A stretch of 64,000 nucleotides of DNA from Wyeomyia smithii (Eukaryota > Arthropoda > Insecta > Diptera > Culicidae), in contig NC_073695.1 of assembly GCF_029784165.1 (NCBI RefSeq), forward strand, positions 243,882,089 through 243,946,088, in the 5' to 3' direction. This document shows positions 54,223 through 64,000 of this stretch, in pieces; positions within the stretch are counted from its first letter, which is position 1; every line of letters starts with the position of its first letter. The notes under the pieces were generated by a model that saw only the letters and a program-made list of their open reading frames with translations, did no database searches and was not told the DNA's origin. Made by a program: the position numbers and the translations under genes.

Positions 54223-57200
54223 TTAAACTTGGGCGTGGATGGATTCCAGGAAAACGTATATAAGGGACATGTAGGATAGGTCACGGCTCGCCAAGACATC
54301 ACGAACAGGAACAGCCGGCTGCCTACTTTCGGCCTGCAGGGAAGCTATTAATTTAGACCTGGCGTCACGGTGTACAGGGAATGACCATACCACATGCTCT
54401 ATGTCGTGATAACCTTCACCACAGGCACAGATACCACTTTCCCCGAGCCCAACACGACGGAGATGGGCGTCAAATCTATAGTGATTGGACATAAGCCGGG
54501 ACATCACGCAAATGAAATCCCGACCTACATCCAACCCCTTGAACCACGGGTTCGTCGATACCTTGGGGATTATGGAATGTAACCACCTTCCCAGTTCCCC
54601 CTTGGTCCAAGAATTTTGCCAACTGATGATCGTATTCTGACGTACAAATGAGAAAAATTCATTAAAGGCAATTGGTCTTTCATAAATTCCACCGTTTGTT
54701 GCGCCCACCTTAGCCAAAGAGTCCGCTTTCTCATTGCCCGGTATCGAGCAGTGAGAAGGGACCCACGCTAAGGTAATCTGATACGATTTTTCGGATAAAG
54801 CACTCAGATGTTTTCGTATTTTCCCCAGGAAATACGGAGAGTGCTTAACATCTTTCATCGATCGGAGAGCCTCAATGGAACTGAGACTGTCCGTAAAGAT
54901 GAAATAATGGTCCTTGGGCATTTTTTCGATAATCCCTAGGGTGTACTGAATTGCAGCTAATTCTGCGACGTTAACAGAAGCAGGATTATTGAGCTTATGG
55001 GAGACGGTTAAATTGTTATTGAAGACCCCGAAGCCAGTGGACCCATCAAGAAGTGATCCGTCAGTGTAGAACATATTGTCGCAGTTGATGTTTCGATATT
55101 TATTGGAAAAAATTTTGGGGATCTGCTGCACGCGTAAATGATCCGGGATTCCACGAGTTTCTTCTATCATGGATGTTTCGAAAAACACAGTAGAATCAGA
55201 AGTATTTGATAAGTCGACACGATTTGGAATATTCGAAGAAGGGTTAATATTTTGGGACATGTGATTGAAATACAATGTCATAAAACGGGTTTGAGAATTA
55301 AGTTCGATTAACCTTTCAAAATTTTCAATCACGGGACGGTTCAAGACCTCACATTTGATTAGAATACGAGAAGACAGGCTCCAGAAGCGGGTTTTCAATG
55401 GTAGTACTCCAGCTAAGATCTCCAAACTCATCGTATGGGTCGATTGCATGCAACCCAAGGCGATACGCAAACAACGATATTGTATTCGCTCCAGTTTGAT
55501 CAAATGTGTGTTTGCTGCGGAGCGGAAGCAGAAACACCCGTACTCAATAACAGACAATATCGTTGTTTGGTAAAGCCTTATACGGTCTCCTGGGTGGGCT
55601 CCCCACCATTGTCCGGTTATTGTACGAAGAAAATTCACTCTTTGTTGACATTTTTTCATCAGATACCTCACGTGACAACCCCAGGTGCTTTTAGAGTCGA
55701 ACCAGACACCAAGATATTTGTGTACCAAAACCTGAGAAATCGTTTTACCCATTAATTGTGTTTGAAGCTGAGCAGGTTCATGCTTCCTAGAAAAAACTAC
55801 TATCTCAGTCTTCTCCGGAGAGAATTCGATACCTAGCTGTAGAGCCCAAGCAAACAAATTGTCCAAGGTATTTTGCAATGGTCCTTGCAAATCGGCAGCT
55901 TTGGCTCCTGTAACAGAGATTACACTGTCGTCTGCAAGTTGTCTTATCGTGCATGAATTTGCCAGCCATTCGTCGATGTCATTTACATAAAAGTTGTGAA
56001 GAAGGGGGCTTAAACATGAGCCCTGGGGAAGACCCATGTAGCTAATGCGAAAAGTTGCCAAATCGCCGTGCGTAAAATGCATGTGCTTTTCGGACAGCAA
56101 ATTGTGCAAAAAATTGTTCAAAATTGGAGAAAACCCTTGTCGGTGAAGTTTACCCGAAAGAATGTCAATAGAAACGGAATCAAAAGCCCCCTTAATGTCC
56201 AAGAACGCAGACGCCATTTGTTCTTTACGAGCATACGCCAGCTGAATATCTGTTGAAAGCAACGCAAGACAATCATTCGTCCCTTTGGCACGGCGGAAGC
56301 CAAATTGAGTATCTGATAGTAGACCATTTGATTCGACCCAATCATCAATCAATTTCCGGATACAGGATAGCATTGCAATCGGCCTATAAGAGTTGTGATC
56401 AGAAGCTGGTTTCCCTGGTTTTTGGATGGCGATCACCTTCACTTGCCTCCAATCCTGCGGTACAATGTTTTGCTCCAGGAACTTATTGAACAAGTTCAAC
56501 AAGCGCCTCCTGGCATTGCCGGGTAGATTCTTCAACAAGTTGAATTTGATTCTATCTAACCCAGGTGCGTTATTGTTACAGGACAGGAGGGCAACTGAAA
56601 ATTCTGCTATAGTAAAAGGTGATTCTATCGCGTCGTGGCCCGGAGACGCATCGCGAACAATGTGTTGCTTAGGAACAGAGTCCAGACATACTTTCCAGGC
56701 AAAATCAAATATCCACCGACTTGAAGACTCCTCGCTTTCGTTGACTGTTACGCGATTCCGCATTCTTTGGGCTGTGTTCCAAAGAGTGCTCATCGATGTC
56801 TCCCTCGACGTCTCGTTCACGAACCGACGCCAATATCCGCGTTTCTTTGCTTTAGCCAGGCTTTTAAGCTTGGTATTAAGCTCCGAATACCGTATATAGT
56901 CGTCGGGTATACCTCCCTTCCGGAAGGCCAAAAACGCGTCGGATCTTTGCGTGTAGACATCGGAGCACTCTTTGTCCCACCACGGAGTTGGAGGCCGCTC
57001 TTTGATCGTTACGCCGGGATATTTCTTCGTTTGGGCTTGCAACGCGGCGTCGAGGATTAAGCCCGCGAGGAGGTTGTATTCTTCAAGTGGTGGGTGATGT
57101 TGAATCGACTCGACCGCTTTCGAAATCATTTCTTCGTATAACTTCCAATCGACATTCCGTGTGAGGTCATACGGAATGTCAATTGGTCGCATGCGAGTTG

Positions 57201-57885
57201 ACCCGTTTGTAATTGAAATAAGAATAGGCAGATGGTCGCTACCGTGAGGATCGAGGATTGCCTTCCATGTGCAATCCAACCGTAGCGACGTCGAACATAA
57301 GGATAGATCCAAAGCGCTTGGGCGCGCTGGAGGTTTCGGGATACGTGTCATTTCACCGTTGTTCAAAATAGTCATGTCGAAGTCATCGCAAAGGTTATAG
57401 ATTAAAGAGGAGCGGTTATCATTGTATGGGGAACCCCAAGCCACGCCATGAGAGTTGAAGTCTTCCAAAATCAAACGTGGCGAGGGAAGAAGTTCTATTA
57501 AATCAAAGAGCAGCCGTTGCCCAACCTGTGCTCTGGGAGGAATATATATTGAGGCAATACAAAGCTCTTTACCTTGTATTGTCTTTTGACATGCGACAAC
57601 TTCGATGCCCGGAATCGAGGGGAGGTTAATACGATAGAAAGAATAGCACTTTTAAATCCCTAAAAGTACTCCTCCATATGGGGTGTCTCGATCAAGGCGA
57701 ATAATATTAAAATCATGGAAGTTGAGATCAATATTTGAAGTAAGCCAAGTTTCACAAATGGAAAATGCATCGCATTTGTTTCTATTTATTAAAACTTTAA
57801 ATGAGTCCATTTTTGGTAAAATACTTCTAAAATTCCACTGTAAGACAGAGATAGAATCCTTCGTATACGCAGATGAATTAGGCAT
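54223..57885 (-). pseudogene. LINE ORF2: endonuclease, reverse transcriptase, RNase H (one premature stop)
   Basis: The ATG at 57883-57885 overlaps the ORF1 stop (ATGCCTAA). Endonuclease: VLQWNFRSILPK, CETWL, DRDTPYGGVLLG, DFNSHGVAWGS. A single TAA at 57652-57654 interrupts this domain; everything after stays in frame to 54223 (1,220 codons in all). RT: FLDIKGAFDSVS, GLPQGSCLSPLLHNFYVNDI and LADDSV (active site kept). RNase H: YTDGS, NVAELAAIQ, FTDSLSSIEAL, WVPSHCSIPGNEKAD (D-E-D plus the downstream D kept). The C-terminal Cys/His tail reads CACGEGYHDIEHVVWSFP, with Phe replacing the last Cys found in the copy at 17926. Apart from the nonsense codon and this change it is well preserved, so the insertion is probably young. 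Confidence 0.93.
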
Positions 57886-59254
57886 CGAAGGATACAATCG
57901 CTGCAAGGAGGGGCCATTGGGCAGTCAACTGCTTCAAAAATGATCTAACTGTTGGGAGGAATGCTGTAAGAAAAGTTTTAATTGGATCGGGTACATTGAA
58001 AGTTTCAAAAATCCAGTCCACAATGTCAGAAAAATTGACCAGTCCAGCATTTGATTTATCAACTGGATGTGCAAAAGGAACAACTGGGGTTTTAGATGTT
58101 CCAGGAAGTGCTGGGAACTCCTTCTGAGACTTTAAATTTGCAAGCCCAGGAGGAGTTTGCTTCGGTTTTTCCGCAGCACTTTTAGATTTTTTCGTATTAT
58201 TCATTCCATCTTGAGAAACCTTAGGGCCTTTCCTGGGAAGCTTAGGAGAGGAAATATGTTCCCTCTTTCTATATTCTCCAGGATTGGCGTAGGACGTTTC
58301 TGCTGGTGGATCGTCAGAGTCCGTTTCATCCGAAGACAGCAGATCAAAGGGGTTCGATGTTATGGTAGAAGTGGTCACAGTCTTCTTAAGAATTTTAGCG
58401 TAAGAACGCTTTGAGCGCTCCTTAAGAGACCGTTTAATTTTATCTCTGCGTTGTATGTGCACCGGGCATGTGGAGAGCTCATGCTGATTTTCCCCGCAGT
58501 GAATACATTTTTCAGCATTTACACTGCAAGAATCGTCCGCATGAGTTACTCCACACTTGCTACATCGTGCCTTATTGCAGCAGTAGGCGGCTGTGTGGCC
58601 TAGCTGCTTGCAATTGGTGCAATTCATAACACGGGGTACATACAATCGCACAGGCAGACGAACCCGGTTAATCGAGACGTGGCTAGGGAGAGCAGATCCG
58701 GCAAACGTAACGCGAAACGAGTCTGACGGAGTGTACACTTTTGTGCCGTTGACAAGAGACACAGACCGCAATTGCTTGCAATCTATGATCTTTACTTTTA
58801 CGTCGTGACACAAAGCATTTTTGAAGCAGCCAAAACCGCTTGCCAAGATACACTCGACCGACAGACTCGAATCGGTTATGACACCGTCGAACTCCACGTC
58901 TCGTGCGAGTATATAAACGCGATACTCGCGTGTGAAAAGCTCGGAGCGAGCAATAGCGTTGGCCTGTTCCAGGTCGCTGACCACGACACGGAGCTTGTTG
59001 GGTCTGACCTTGGAGATTTCGGTCACGGCCTTGTACCCCTCCGTCAGGTCTTTCGAAATCTGCAAGATGTTTAACGGTTTCGATTTCGGTCCTGCTTTTG
59101 GCCGAAAGAAAACAGTAAAGCTGCCCTGAGATCCGTCCGGGTAAAGCCTGGGGCGAGGGGGGACTGGAGAATTAACAGTGGAAGGGTTGGCAGGAGGGAC
59201 AGGGTCGGAGGGGTTCGGGGATGGTGGCACGGGAGTCGAGGGATCTACATCCAT
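57878..59254 (-). CDS. LINE ORF1 (Gag-like RNA-binding protein, 458 aa)
   Basis: An intact ORF1 protein, expected to bind element RNA and form the ribonucleoprotein. The N-terminus is Pro/Ser-rich (MDVDPSTPVPPSPNPSDPVP). The middle resembles an insect LINE Gag fold (RPNKLRVVVSDLEQANAIAR, then SVSLVNGTKVYTPSDSFRVT). Three CCHC knuckles follow at about residues 213-267 (CTNCKQLGHTAAYC, CSKCGVTHADDSC, CIHCGENQHELSTC), then a basic RRDKIKRSLKERSKRSYAK segment. The ATG at 59252-59254 is the first in frame after the leader. ORF1 ends inside the start of ORF2, so ORF2 is likely made by termination-reinitiation. Confidence 0.92.
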   Translation of the reverse strand: MDVDPSTPVPPSPNPSDPVPPANPSTVNSPVPPRPRLYPDGSQGSFTVFFRPKAGPKSKPLNILQISKDLTEGYKAVTEISKVRPNKLRVVVSDLEQANAIARSELFTREYRVYILARDVEFDGVITDSSLSVECILASGFGCFKNALCHDVKVKIIDCKQLRSVSLVNGTKVYTPSDSFRVTFAGSALPSHVSINRVRLPVRLYVPRVMNCTNCKQLGHTAAYCCNKARCSKCGVTHADDSCSVNAEKCIHCGENQHELSTCPVHIQRRDKIKRSLKERSKRSYAKILKKTVTTSTITSNPFDLLSSDETDSDDPPAETSYANPGEYRKREHISSPKLPRKGPKVSQDGMNNTKKSKSAAEKPKQTPPGLANLKSQKEFPALPGTSKTPVVPFAHPVDKSNAGLVNFSDIVDWIFETFNVPDPIKTFLTAFLPTVRSFLKQLTAQWPLLAAIVSFDA

Positions 59255-59710
59255 CGCGCTAAATCTAGCGCACTAGCGCCGACAGAACACGTACCTCTTT
59301 ACTTCTCCTTTCAGCAGGGTTGGTTGTCCGAACGGTCGAAGCTGCAGCCGTTACAGCCAGCAGCACCAATACAGCAGCTCCAAACAGCCACCAGCAGCGA
59401 GCCGGGTGTGTGATCACTCAGCACAGCGACACAACTCGCTGTCAACTGTTGGCTTCTTCTTTTTCCTCCTTTGTGTTGAGATTCTCGTCCACTGCTGTAG
59501 CACAATTCACTTAGCAGCCAAATCGGCTTACGCACCAGCAAACAGCCACGATGCGAAACAGTTGCACAAAGGCGGGCGACCTTGAACCTTCACTCGACCA
59601 GGCAAACAATGCCAACACTTACTCGCGCGTCTTTTGTTTTATATTCTATCGGAGCGATCACCAAACACATCCGATACTGATGCGTGTTCGGCACAGAATG
59701 AACTGGTACC

Positions 59711-59791
59711 TTTTGGTGCCTCGAAATTTTGTTACAGAAGTTTTGTAAAAGAAGCGTTGCAATTCCCCCTACTATTTGCTTCAATGGAATA
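59711..59791. other. Continuation of duplicated unit 2
   Basis: TTTTGGTGCCTCGAAATTTT and GTTACAGAAG match 53360-53390. It then diverges up to the T-run of the next LINE. Confidence 0.75.
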
Positions 59792-59979
59792 TTTTTTTTT
59801 TTTTATGAGAATACGGTAGTCAACGTCATGCGGTCGTATCTTGAATACCACGCTCCTACTTTTTTTTGTTAGGGAATTAGGATTACGTTGTCCATTGATG
59901 TGAACTTTTGTAATATATCCCAGTCAATTGCTATACGTGTCCCTTTGCAAAATACAATGACCACTATTGTTGATTGTGA

Positions 59980-61002
59980 TCAGGTACCTGCACCGACACG
60001 CTCCCAGTCAGGTAAAATATGGTTTATGAAGCCAATCACCTTTCCAGGATTCAAAGACCAAATCTCTTTGGGCTGTAAGAAGCCACTGCCAAGAAGCCTT
60101 GATCTGCGTTTAAATAATGCACCACAACTGCAAAGCAGATGTTCCGATGTCTCGCGTTCCGTATTACAAAAGCGACAGATATCATCCTGAACCCGGCCAA
60201 TTTTCTTTAAATGATATCTACTCGGACAGTGCCCCGTTACTAGGCCGACATATGTACAAAGAGCTCTTTTGTTGAGCTCTAGGAGCTTTTTTGAATGGTT
60301 TCCGTTTGGTGTTATAAATTTTTTAGATTGGGAACACTTTTTGACATCCAACCAATTGGTTGTCACTTTTTGTTTCTCCCAGCGTTTAAGCCCCATTTTC
60401 ACTGCACAGTTTGATATACCACAGAAAGGTTCTGGGCCGATAAACTGTGAGTTAAATCCTTGTTTTGCAAGTTCGTCTGCCCTTTCGTTCCCACCAATGC
60501 TACAATGTCCTGGAACCCAATACAAATTTACTGAGTTTGTTTGACACAGCTGTCACAATGTGAGAATACATTCCCAGACAATCTTGGATGTGCATTTATA
60601 AGCATCAAGTGCTTTCAGCGCAGCTTGACTGTCAGAGAAAATACAAATATTTGCATGCTTGTATTTTCTAGTCAGACAAACATACGCACATTCAAGGATT
60701 GCAAAAATCTCTGCTTGAAACACTGTTGGCCAGTGTCCCATCGCCACTGAAACATTAACTCCAGGGCCAAAGATTCCTGCACCAGTTTTTGTACCTATTT
60801 TTGAGCAATCTGTGAAAAATATCGTTGAACCGGGACGGACATCAGGAACTCCGGCTTCCCAGTCTGTACGCGACGTTTCGCATACCTTGTAGGGAATATC
60901 ATGGTTATCCTGAGGTGCCATCCAGTCTCCATTCATACTCATCACTGGCCCTCTTTTGAAAAAGTCCAGTATAGTCAGGTGACCCACAAGATCACCTGAC
61001 AA
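59980..61002 (-). pseudogene. Loa-like LINE RNase H and C-terminal domain
   Basis: RNase H motifs read IFFTDCSKIG, TVFQAEIFAILE, CIFSDSQAALKAL and YWVPGHCSIGGNERADEL. A TGA at 60553-60555 interrupts the domain while the frame continues. The tail CRFCNTERETSEHLLCSCGAL is the CCHC-type zinc-binding end common in RNase-H-bearing LINEs. The reading ends at 59980. Confidence 0.88.
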
Positions 61003-62100
61003 GATAGTTTCCTCTTACCTCTTACCAAGATGACTATGTCATCTGCAAAGCCGACAACTTCGAAACCTTTTGCTTATAAGCTTTTGAGAAGATCGTCCAC
61101 CACTAAAGCAAAGCAAAGCCTTGGTGCTACATTCCGTATCGGAACTCGACCTTCTGTTTATTATACACAGACTTCGCAGCCAACTGTTGAGTGTACAGGA
61201 CAATTGCGGGGCTAGCGCTACGATCCTACTGACACTAACAGTCTTTCCCGAGCCGAGACTCGAACCTGCGACGACTGGCTTGTTAAGCCAGCATCGTACC
61301 TCAAGACCAGCTGGGAGTTTTTTTTTTTTAAGCAAAGCCTCGTCCACCACTAAAGACCACATAAATGGCGAAAGAACTCCTCCTTGCGGACATCCTTTCG
61401 TTGCCCCTATCGTGATAGACGAACCTTCCAACTCAGAAGTGATTTCTCCTTTTGCAAGCATGGTATGAATCCAGTCAACAATACTCGTGTGAAATTCTTT
61501 TTTCCTCATTGCACTAGACATTGAAGAATAGGACGCGTTATCAAAAGCACCTTCAATGTCCAAGAAAGAGCACAGATCCATTTTTGTTTAGCCGAAAGTG
61601 ACTTTTCAATTTGCATAACCAGCGTATGAAGCGCTGTGATAGCGGATTTTCCAGTTTGATAGGCAAACTGGAATTCTGAAAGCGGTTTTTTTTACATGTA
61701 AGATAAATGAATGAGATCATTCAGCACTTTTTCCATTGTCTTCAACAAAACCTAATGGGTCTGAATGATTTAGGATGCGTCTTATCACGCTTCCTAGTTT
61801 TAGGTATGAAGATTACTCTTACTACCCTCCATTTGGATGGAATATGATTCAACCTTAAACTGGCCTTGAAAATCTCAATGAGAGAAGGAATTAATATTGC
61901 TTCACCTTTTTGAAGCAATGCTGGAAATATTCCATCTACACTTGCAGACTTGAAAGGCTCAAAGGATCTCATAGCACTTTCCACCCTGGTTCTCGTAAAA
62001 ATTTCATCCGCCACATCTGATACAGTACTTTCTGTTCTAGTAGACCCAGAGCTAATCTGCGTAGAACAAATCTCAACTAAATCAGAGATGGCTGAATCCG
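61003..62100 (-). pseudogene. Loa-like LINE reverse transcriptase, split by a SINE
   Basis: The N-terminal part (62100-61742) has FKSASVDGIFPALLQKGEAI and IPSKWRVVRVIFIPK..SFRPI. After a frameshift near 61590 comes LCSFLDIEGAFDNASYSSMS and GATKGCPQGGVLSPFMWSLV. The catalytic box FADDIVILV is intact but lies on the other side of the SINE (61038-61049 encodes FADD). Dead through the insertion and shifts. Confidence 0.88.
61109..61340 (-). mobile_element. tRNA-derived SINE with 15-bp target duplication
   Basis: CGTCCACCACTAAAG occurs at 61094-61108 and 61341-61355. On the minus strand it begins AGGCTTTGCTT plus an A-run, then CTCCCAGCTGGTCTTGAGGT, the arm CTGGCTTAACAAGCCAG (AAC in the loop), a B box (AGGTTCGAGTCTCGG) and ends CCAAGGCTTTGCTTTGC. 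It is inserted in the RT of the Loa-like LINE. Confidence 0.93.
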
Positions 62101-62110
62101 TCCGTTTCCA

Positions 62111-62410
62111 TCATTAGATTTAAGGTATCACGAGGACAATCATGGCAATACTAGCACCGGTTAATACTTCAAAAGTGTTTTGATTTTGAGCCGTCCAATA
62201 CATTGAACATTCGCTAGAGCACCAAATGCGTTATGAACAACACACATTCGTTGTGCTAGTTCCAAAACAGTACAACAGTACTAGAAAGACGCAATATTAA
62301 TGTGGTTACGCACAGTCCAGCTTTTGCGTGTTGAATATGAGCCAACATAGAAAGAAAAAAAACTAGACTATATCTTTGGAGCGTTTCTATTATTGCTTGG
62401 GATGAGTTTC
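62111..62410. other. Intergenic DNA
   Basis: Nothing recognised between the LINE end and the next repeat. Confidence 0.45.
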
Positions 62411-62960
62411 TTTAGTAGCTAGCAAATCCTAGCGCGTGTGCCATCCGCGAGCTGAAAATTGCTGTGATAACCAGTACCGTTTTTCAGCGGTAGAAACTTC
62501 TTTTTTTTTTCTTCATCTATAGTTTATTTGACACGGCACAAATACAATTCAATGTTTAACGGCGCCAATTATATCTGGTAGCTTACTTTCTAAAGTATCT
62601 TAATAACTAAAAGCAAATTTTTTATCCTCGCTGCCGACTACGAGCTGAAACTAAATCTAACTTGAAGCTAGAATATTTTGCATTAAAAGCACAGGTTTGC
62701 TGTTGGATGGTTTTCATTGCCATAGGTAAGCAGCATATCAAATTTGTTCCGCTGCTGGGCCAAGATATTACGGACTGGCATATTGGGTTGTTTCCATCGG
62801 GCCTTGAGAGTATCGTGCGAGCGGTAGAAACTTGTTTTAAATATAATCCAACTGAACATACCTGCAAAACTGCCCATACTTGCTAGCTCACGCATTGTTT
62901 ACAATTTTGAAATCACAGCAAGCCTGAATAATCGAGTTACTAAATCAGGAACGCTAGAAC
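62411..62960 (+). repeat. Dispersed repeat (paralogue of 39163-39420) with a LINE insertion
   Basis: The outer parts (62411-62499 and 62834-62960) share ordered words with 39163-39420. A 320-bp LINE fragment splits them. Confidence 0.8.
62500..62819 (-). mobile_element. I-like LINE 3' fragment, 320 bp, 14-bp target duplication
   Basis: AGCGGTAGAAACTT occurs at 62486-62499 and 62820-62833. The fragment is the 3' UTR and A-tail (T-run 62501-62510) of the element at 53819-59700, truncated at GTATCGTGCG. Confidence 0.93.
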
Positions 62961-63410
62961 ACCATTGATTGCAACATTCATTTCGCTTAAGTCTAGATAT
63001 TTGGATTTATTTTAATTGTTTAATTTATTTATTCTCGGCCCTTCAACAATAGCCTTGTGGGTTTTTAAGCTTTGGATTTTGGTTTCAGTACCTAGAGTTT
63101 AGAATTTGAAACGCATTACTCCTGACTTAGAGTGTAGGAGTATAGGGAGAGGGAATTAAAACTTATGGCTTAGCTTCTACAGTATTGATACTTTGAAAAT
63201 GGAATTCGCAACTTGTAGGCTTCGTTCACACTTGAACTCAGGACTTCAGACACAGAACATGAATCTCGTAGTGCAACTTGAATAATGGGATTCGTTGCTT
63301 CAGATTTCCCATACGGTACCCAGAACACGATACTGGTAATACTATGAATTTCTGACTTAAAACTGGGGGAAAAGATTGGAGGACACGTTTTTACTTTTAA
63401 GCTTCTCTAA
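62961..63410. other. Intergenic DNA
   Basis: No gene or repeat boundary recognised. Confidence 0.45.
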
Positions 63411-63761
63411 ATAGAGCGGGGGCCTAGTGTGGTTGGTAACGTCTCCGCCAACCACGCTCGACGCCTGGGTTCGAATCCCACCGCCGACATAGGTTTCGAT
63501 GGTTGTGAGGTGGCGTGATCCACTCACTACCAACCCAACTGGTCTAGATTAAATCCTAGCCGGCACCGGGAGATTTTCTGAGGCGAAAAATCTCTGGGAT
63601 CACGCCTTCCATCGCATGAGGAAGTAAAGCCGTTGGCGCCGATCCGTTAATAAACGGGTCGTGAGTTAGGGTCCTGGGTGTGGAGTCGCCTCCCTGGGCG
63701 TCGGTGATTGGCCACAACAGTGGCGGAACTAGACCGACGAAAAACAAGCGAGAAAAAAAAA
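63411..63761 (+). mobile_element. Second tRNA-derived SINE family, 351 bp, 12-bp target duplication
   Basis: AAGCTTCTCTAA flanks it (63399-63410 and 63762-63773). The head GGGGCCTAGTGTGGTTGGTA has an A-box-like TAGTGTGGTTGG and a perfect B box (GGTTCGAATCC). A tRNA-unrelated body and an A-tail (63752-63761) follow. It differs from the AAC-arm SINE family elsewhere in the window. Feilai-like from memory, unverified. Confidence 0.92.
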
Positions 63762-63773
63762 AAGCTTCTCTAA

Positions 63774-64000
63774 CTTTAGTATCTAATGCGGGGATGAGTT
63801 TCTCGCTGTTCGGTGCATCGAAATTCCCTATCGCAGCCACCCACACTGGCAGAATGGAATTCGGACACAGAAATCATGCAGTAAAAATAAGCATCCCGCA
63901 ACCCATCGAGAGCAACGCCTGCTGTGATTCATTCCACCGTACAGGAACGCGCCGACGCAGCTTTCAACACGCGTTGTAGGTACTACTTCTACTGGCGAAC
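63774..64000. other. Window end, unassigned
   Basis: GC-moderate sequence. The plus-strand frame running from 63680 to 63979 has no domain. No feature supported. Confidence 0.4.

Larger units (their letters stand above)
53819..59700 (-). mobile_element. Full-length I-like non-LTR retrotransposon, 5.9 kb
   Basis: Minus-strand element from a 5' UTR (59255-59700) through ORF1 and ORF2 to a 3' UTR and A-tail (T-run at 53819-53835). AACTGGTACC is duplicated at both flanks (53809-53818 and 59701-59710). Two ORFs with a three-knuckle ORF1, AP endonuclease, RT and RNase H suggest the I clade (MosquI-like), by domain order only. The 3' end recurs as truncated copies at 17924-18640 and 62500-62819. 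Confidence 0.93.
59792..62110 (-). mobile_element. 5'-truncated Loa-like LINE, interrupted by a SINE
   Basis: A T-run at 59792-59803 marks the A-tail on the minus strand. RNase H and the C-terminal domain follow (59980-61002), then the RT (about 61003-62100, split by the SINE at 61109-61340). The 5' end is lost near 62110. Clade call from domain order and RT motifs; Loa (Lian-like) is my best guess. Confidence 0.8.

Noticed and set aside
63411..63490. Functional tRNA gene (perfect B box)
   Set aside because: The anticodon stem does not fold, and a SINE body, A-tail and target duplication follow.

Overview
The window looks like a piece of a large, repeat-rich culicine mosquito genome (Aedes-like). 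The evidence is a DEG/ENaC 'pickpocket' channel gene with introns of about 60 bases, a midgut-type S1 protease, tRNA-derived SINEs, I-, Loa- and RTE-like non-LTR elements, a BEL/Pao LTR element, several hAT and piggyBac-type DNA elements, and long arrays of short satellite. All assignments are by reading motifs; no database search was run.

Only two host genes are well supported, both on the minus strand. One is a two-exon chymotrypsin-like serine protease (21756-22645, 273 aa). The other is a six-exon pickpocket sodium-channel subunit (33088-35110, 558 aa, all splice phases consistent). A possible first coding exon of a plus-strand gene lies at 6676-6766 behind a GC/CA-rich leader; the rest of that gene is not seen here.

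Layout. 1-8.3 kb: mostly intergenic, with a MITE-like element, a SINE, the putative 5' exon and two adjacent hairpins, one with 92-bp arms that match at 91 positions. 8.8-10.2 kb: two related TATA-containing units with a histone-type 3' stem-loop between them. 11.1-14.7 kb: MITEs and two decayed hAT elements. 15.1-17.9 kb: a composite repeat built of three kinds of tandem array. 17.9-21 kb: a truncated I-like LINE and an RTE-like LINE broken by a MITE and a SINE. 21.7-22.7 kb: protease. 25.1-32.8 kb: 7.7 kb of 7-bp satellite in two successive cycles of the same three arrays. 33.1-35.1 kb: channel gene. 36.6-40.1 kb: a palindrome holding a MITE, then a 656/666-bp long inverted repeat. 40.5-41.4 kb: pogo/Tigger-like relic. 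41.8-52.1 kb: a roughly 3.9-kb hAT-type element (8-bp target duplication) with a 6.4-kb BEL/Pao element inserted 4 bp inside its terminus. 53.1-59.8 kb: a duplicated unit interrupted by a full-length I-like LINE. 59.8-62.1 kb: a Loa-like LINE relic split by a SINE. 62.4-64 kb: a repeat with a short LINE insertion, and a tRNA-derived SINE with clear target duplications.

The main stories are nested transposition that can be read from intact target-site duplications, and several foldback structures that could yield double-stranded RNA. The 7-bp satellite is also notable because neighbouring arrays differ by small mutational steps. I found no convincing new enzymatic or defence system; the structural findings are the best candidates for follow-up.
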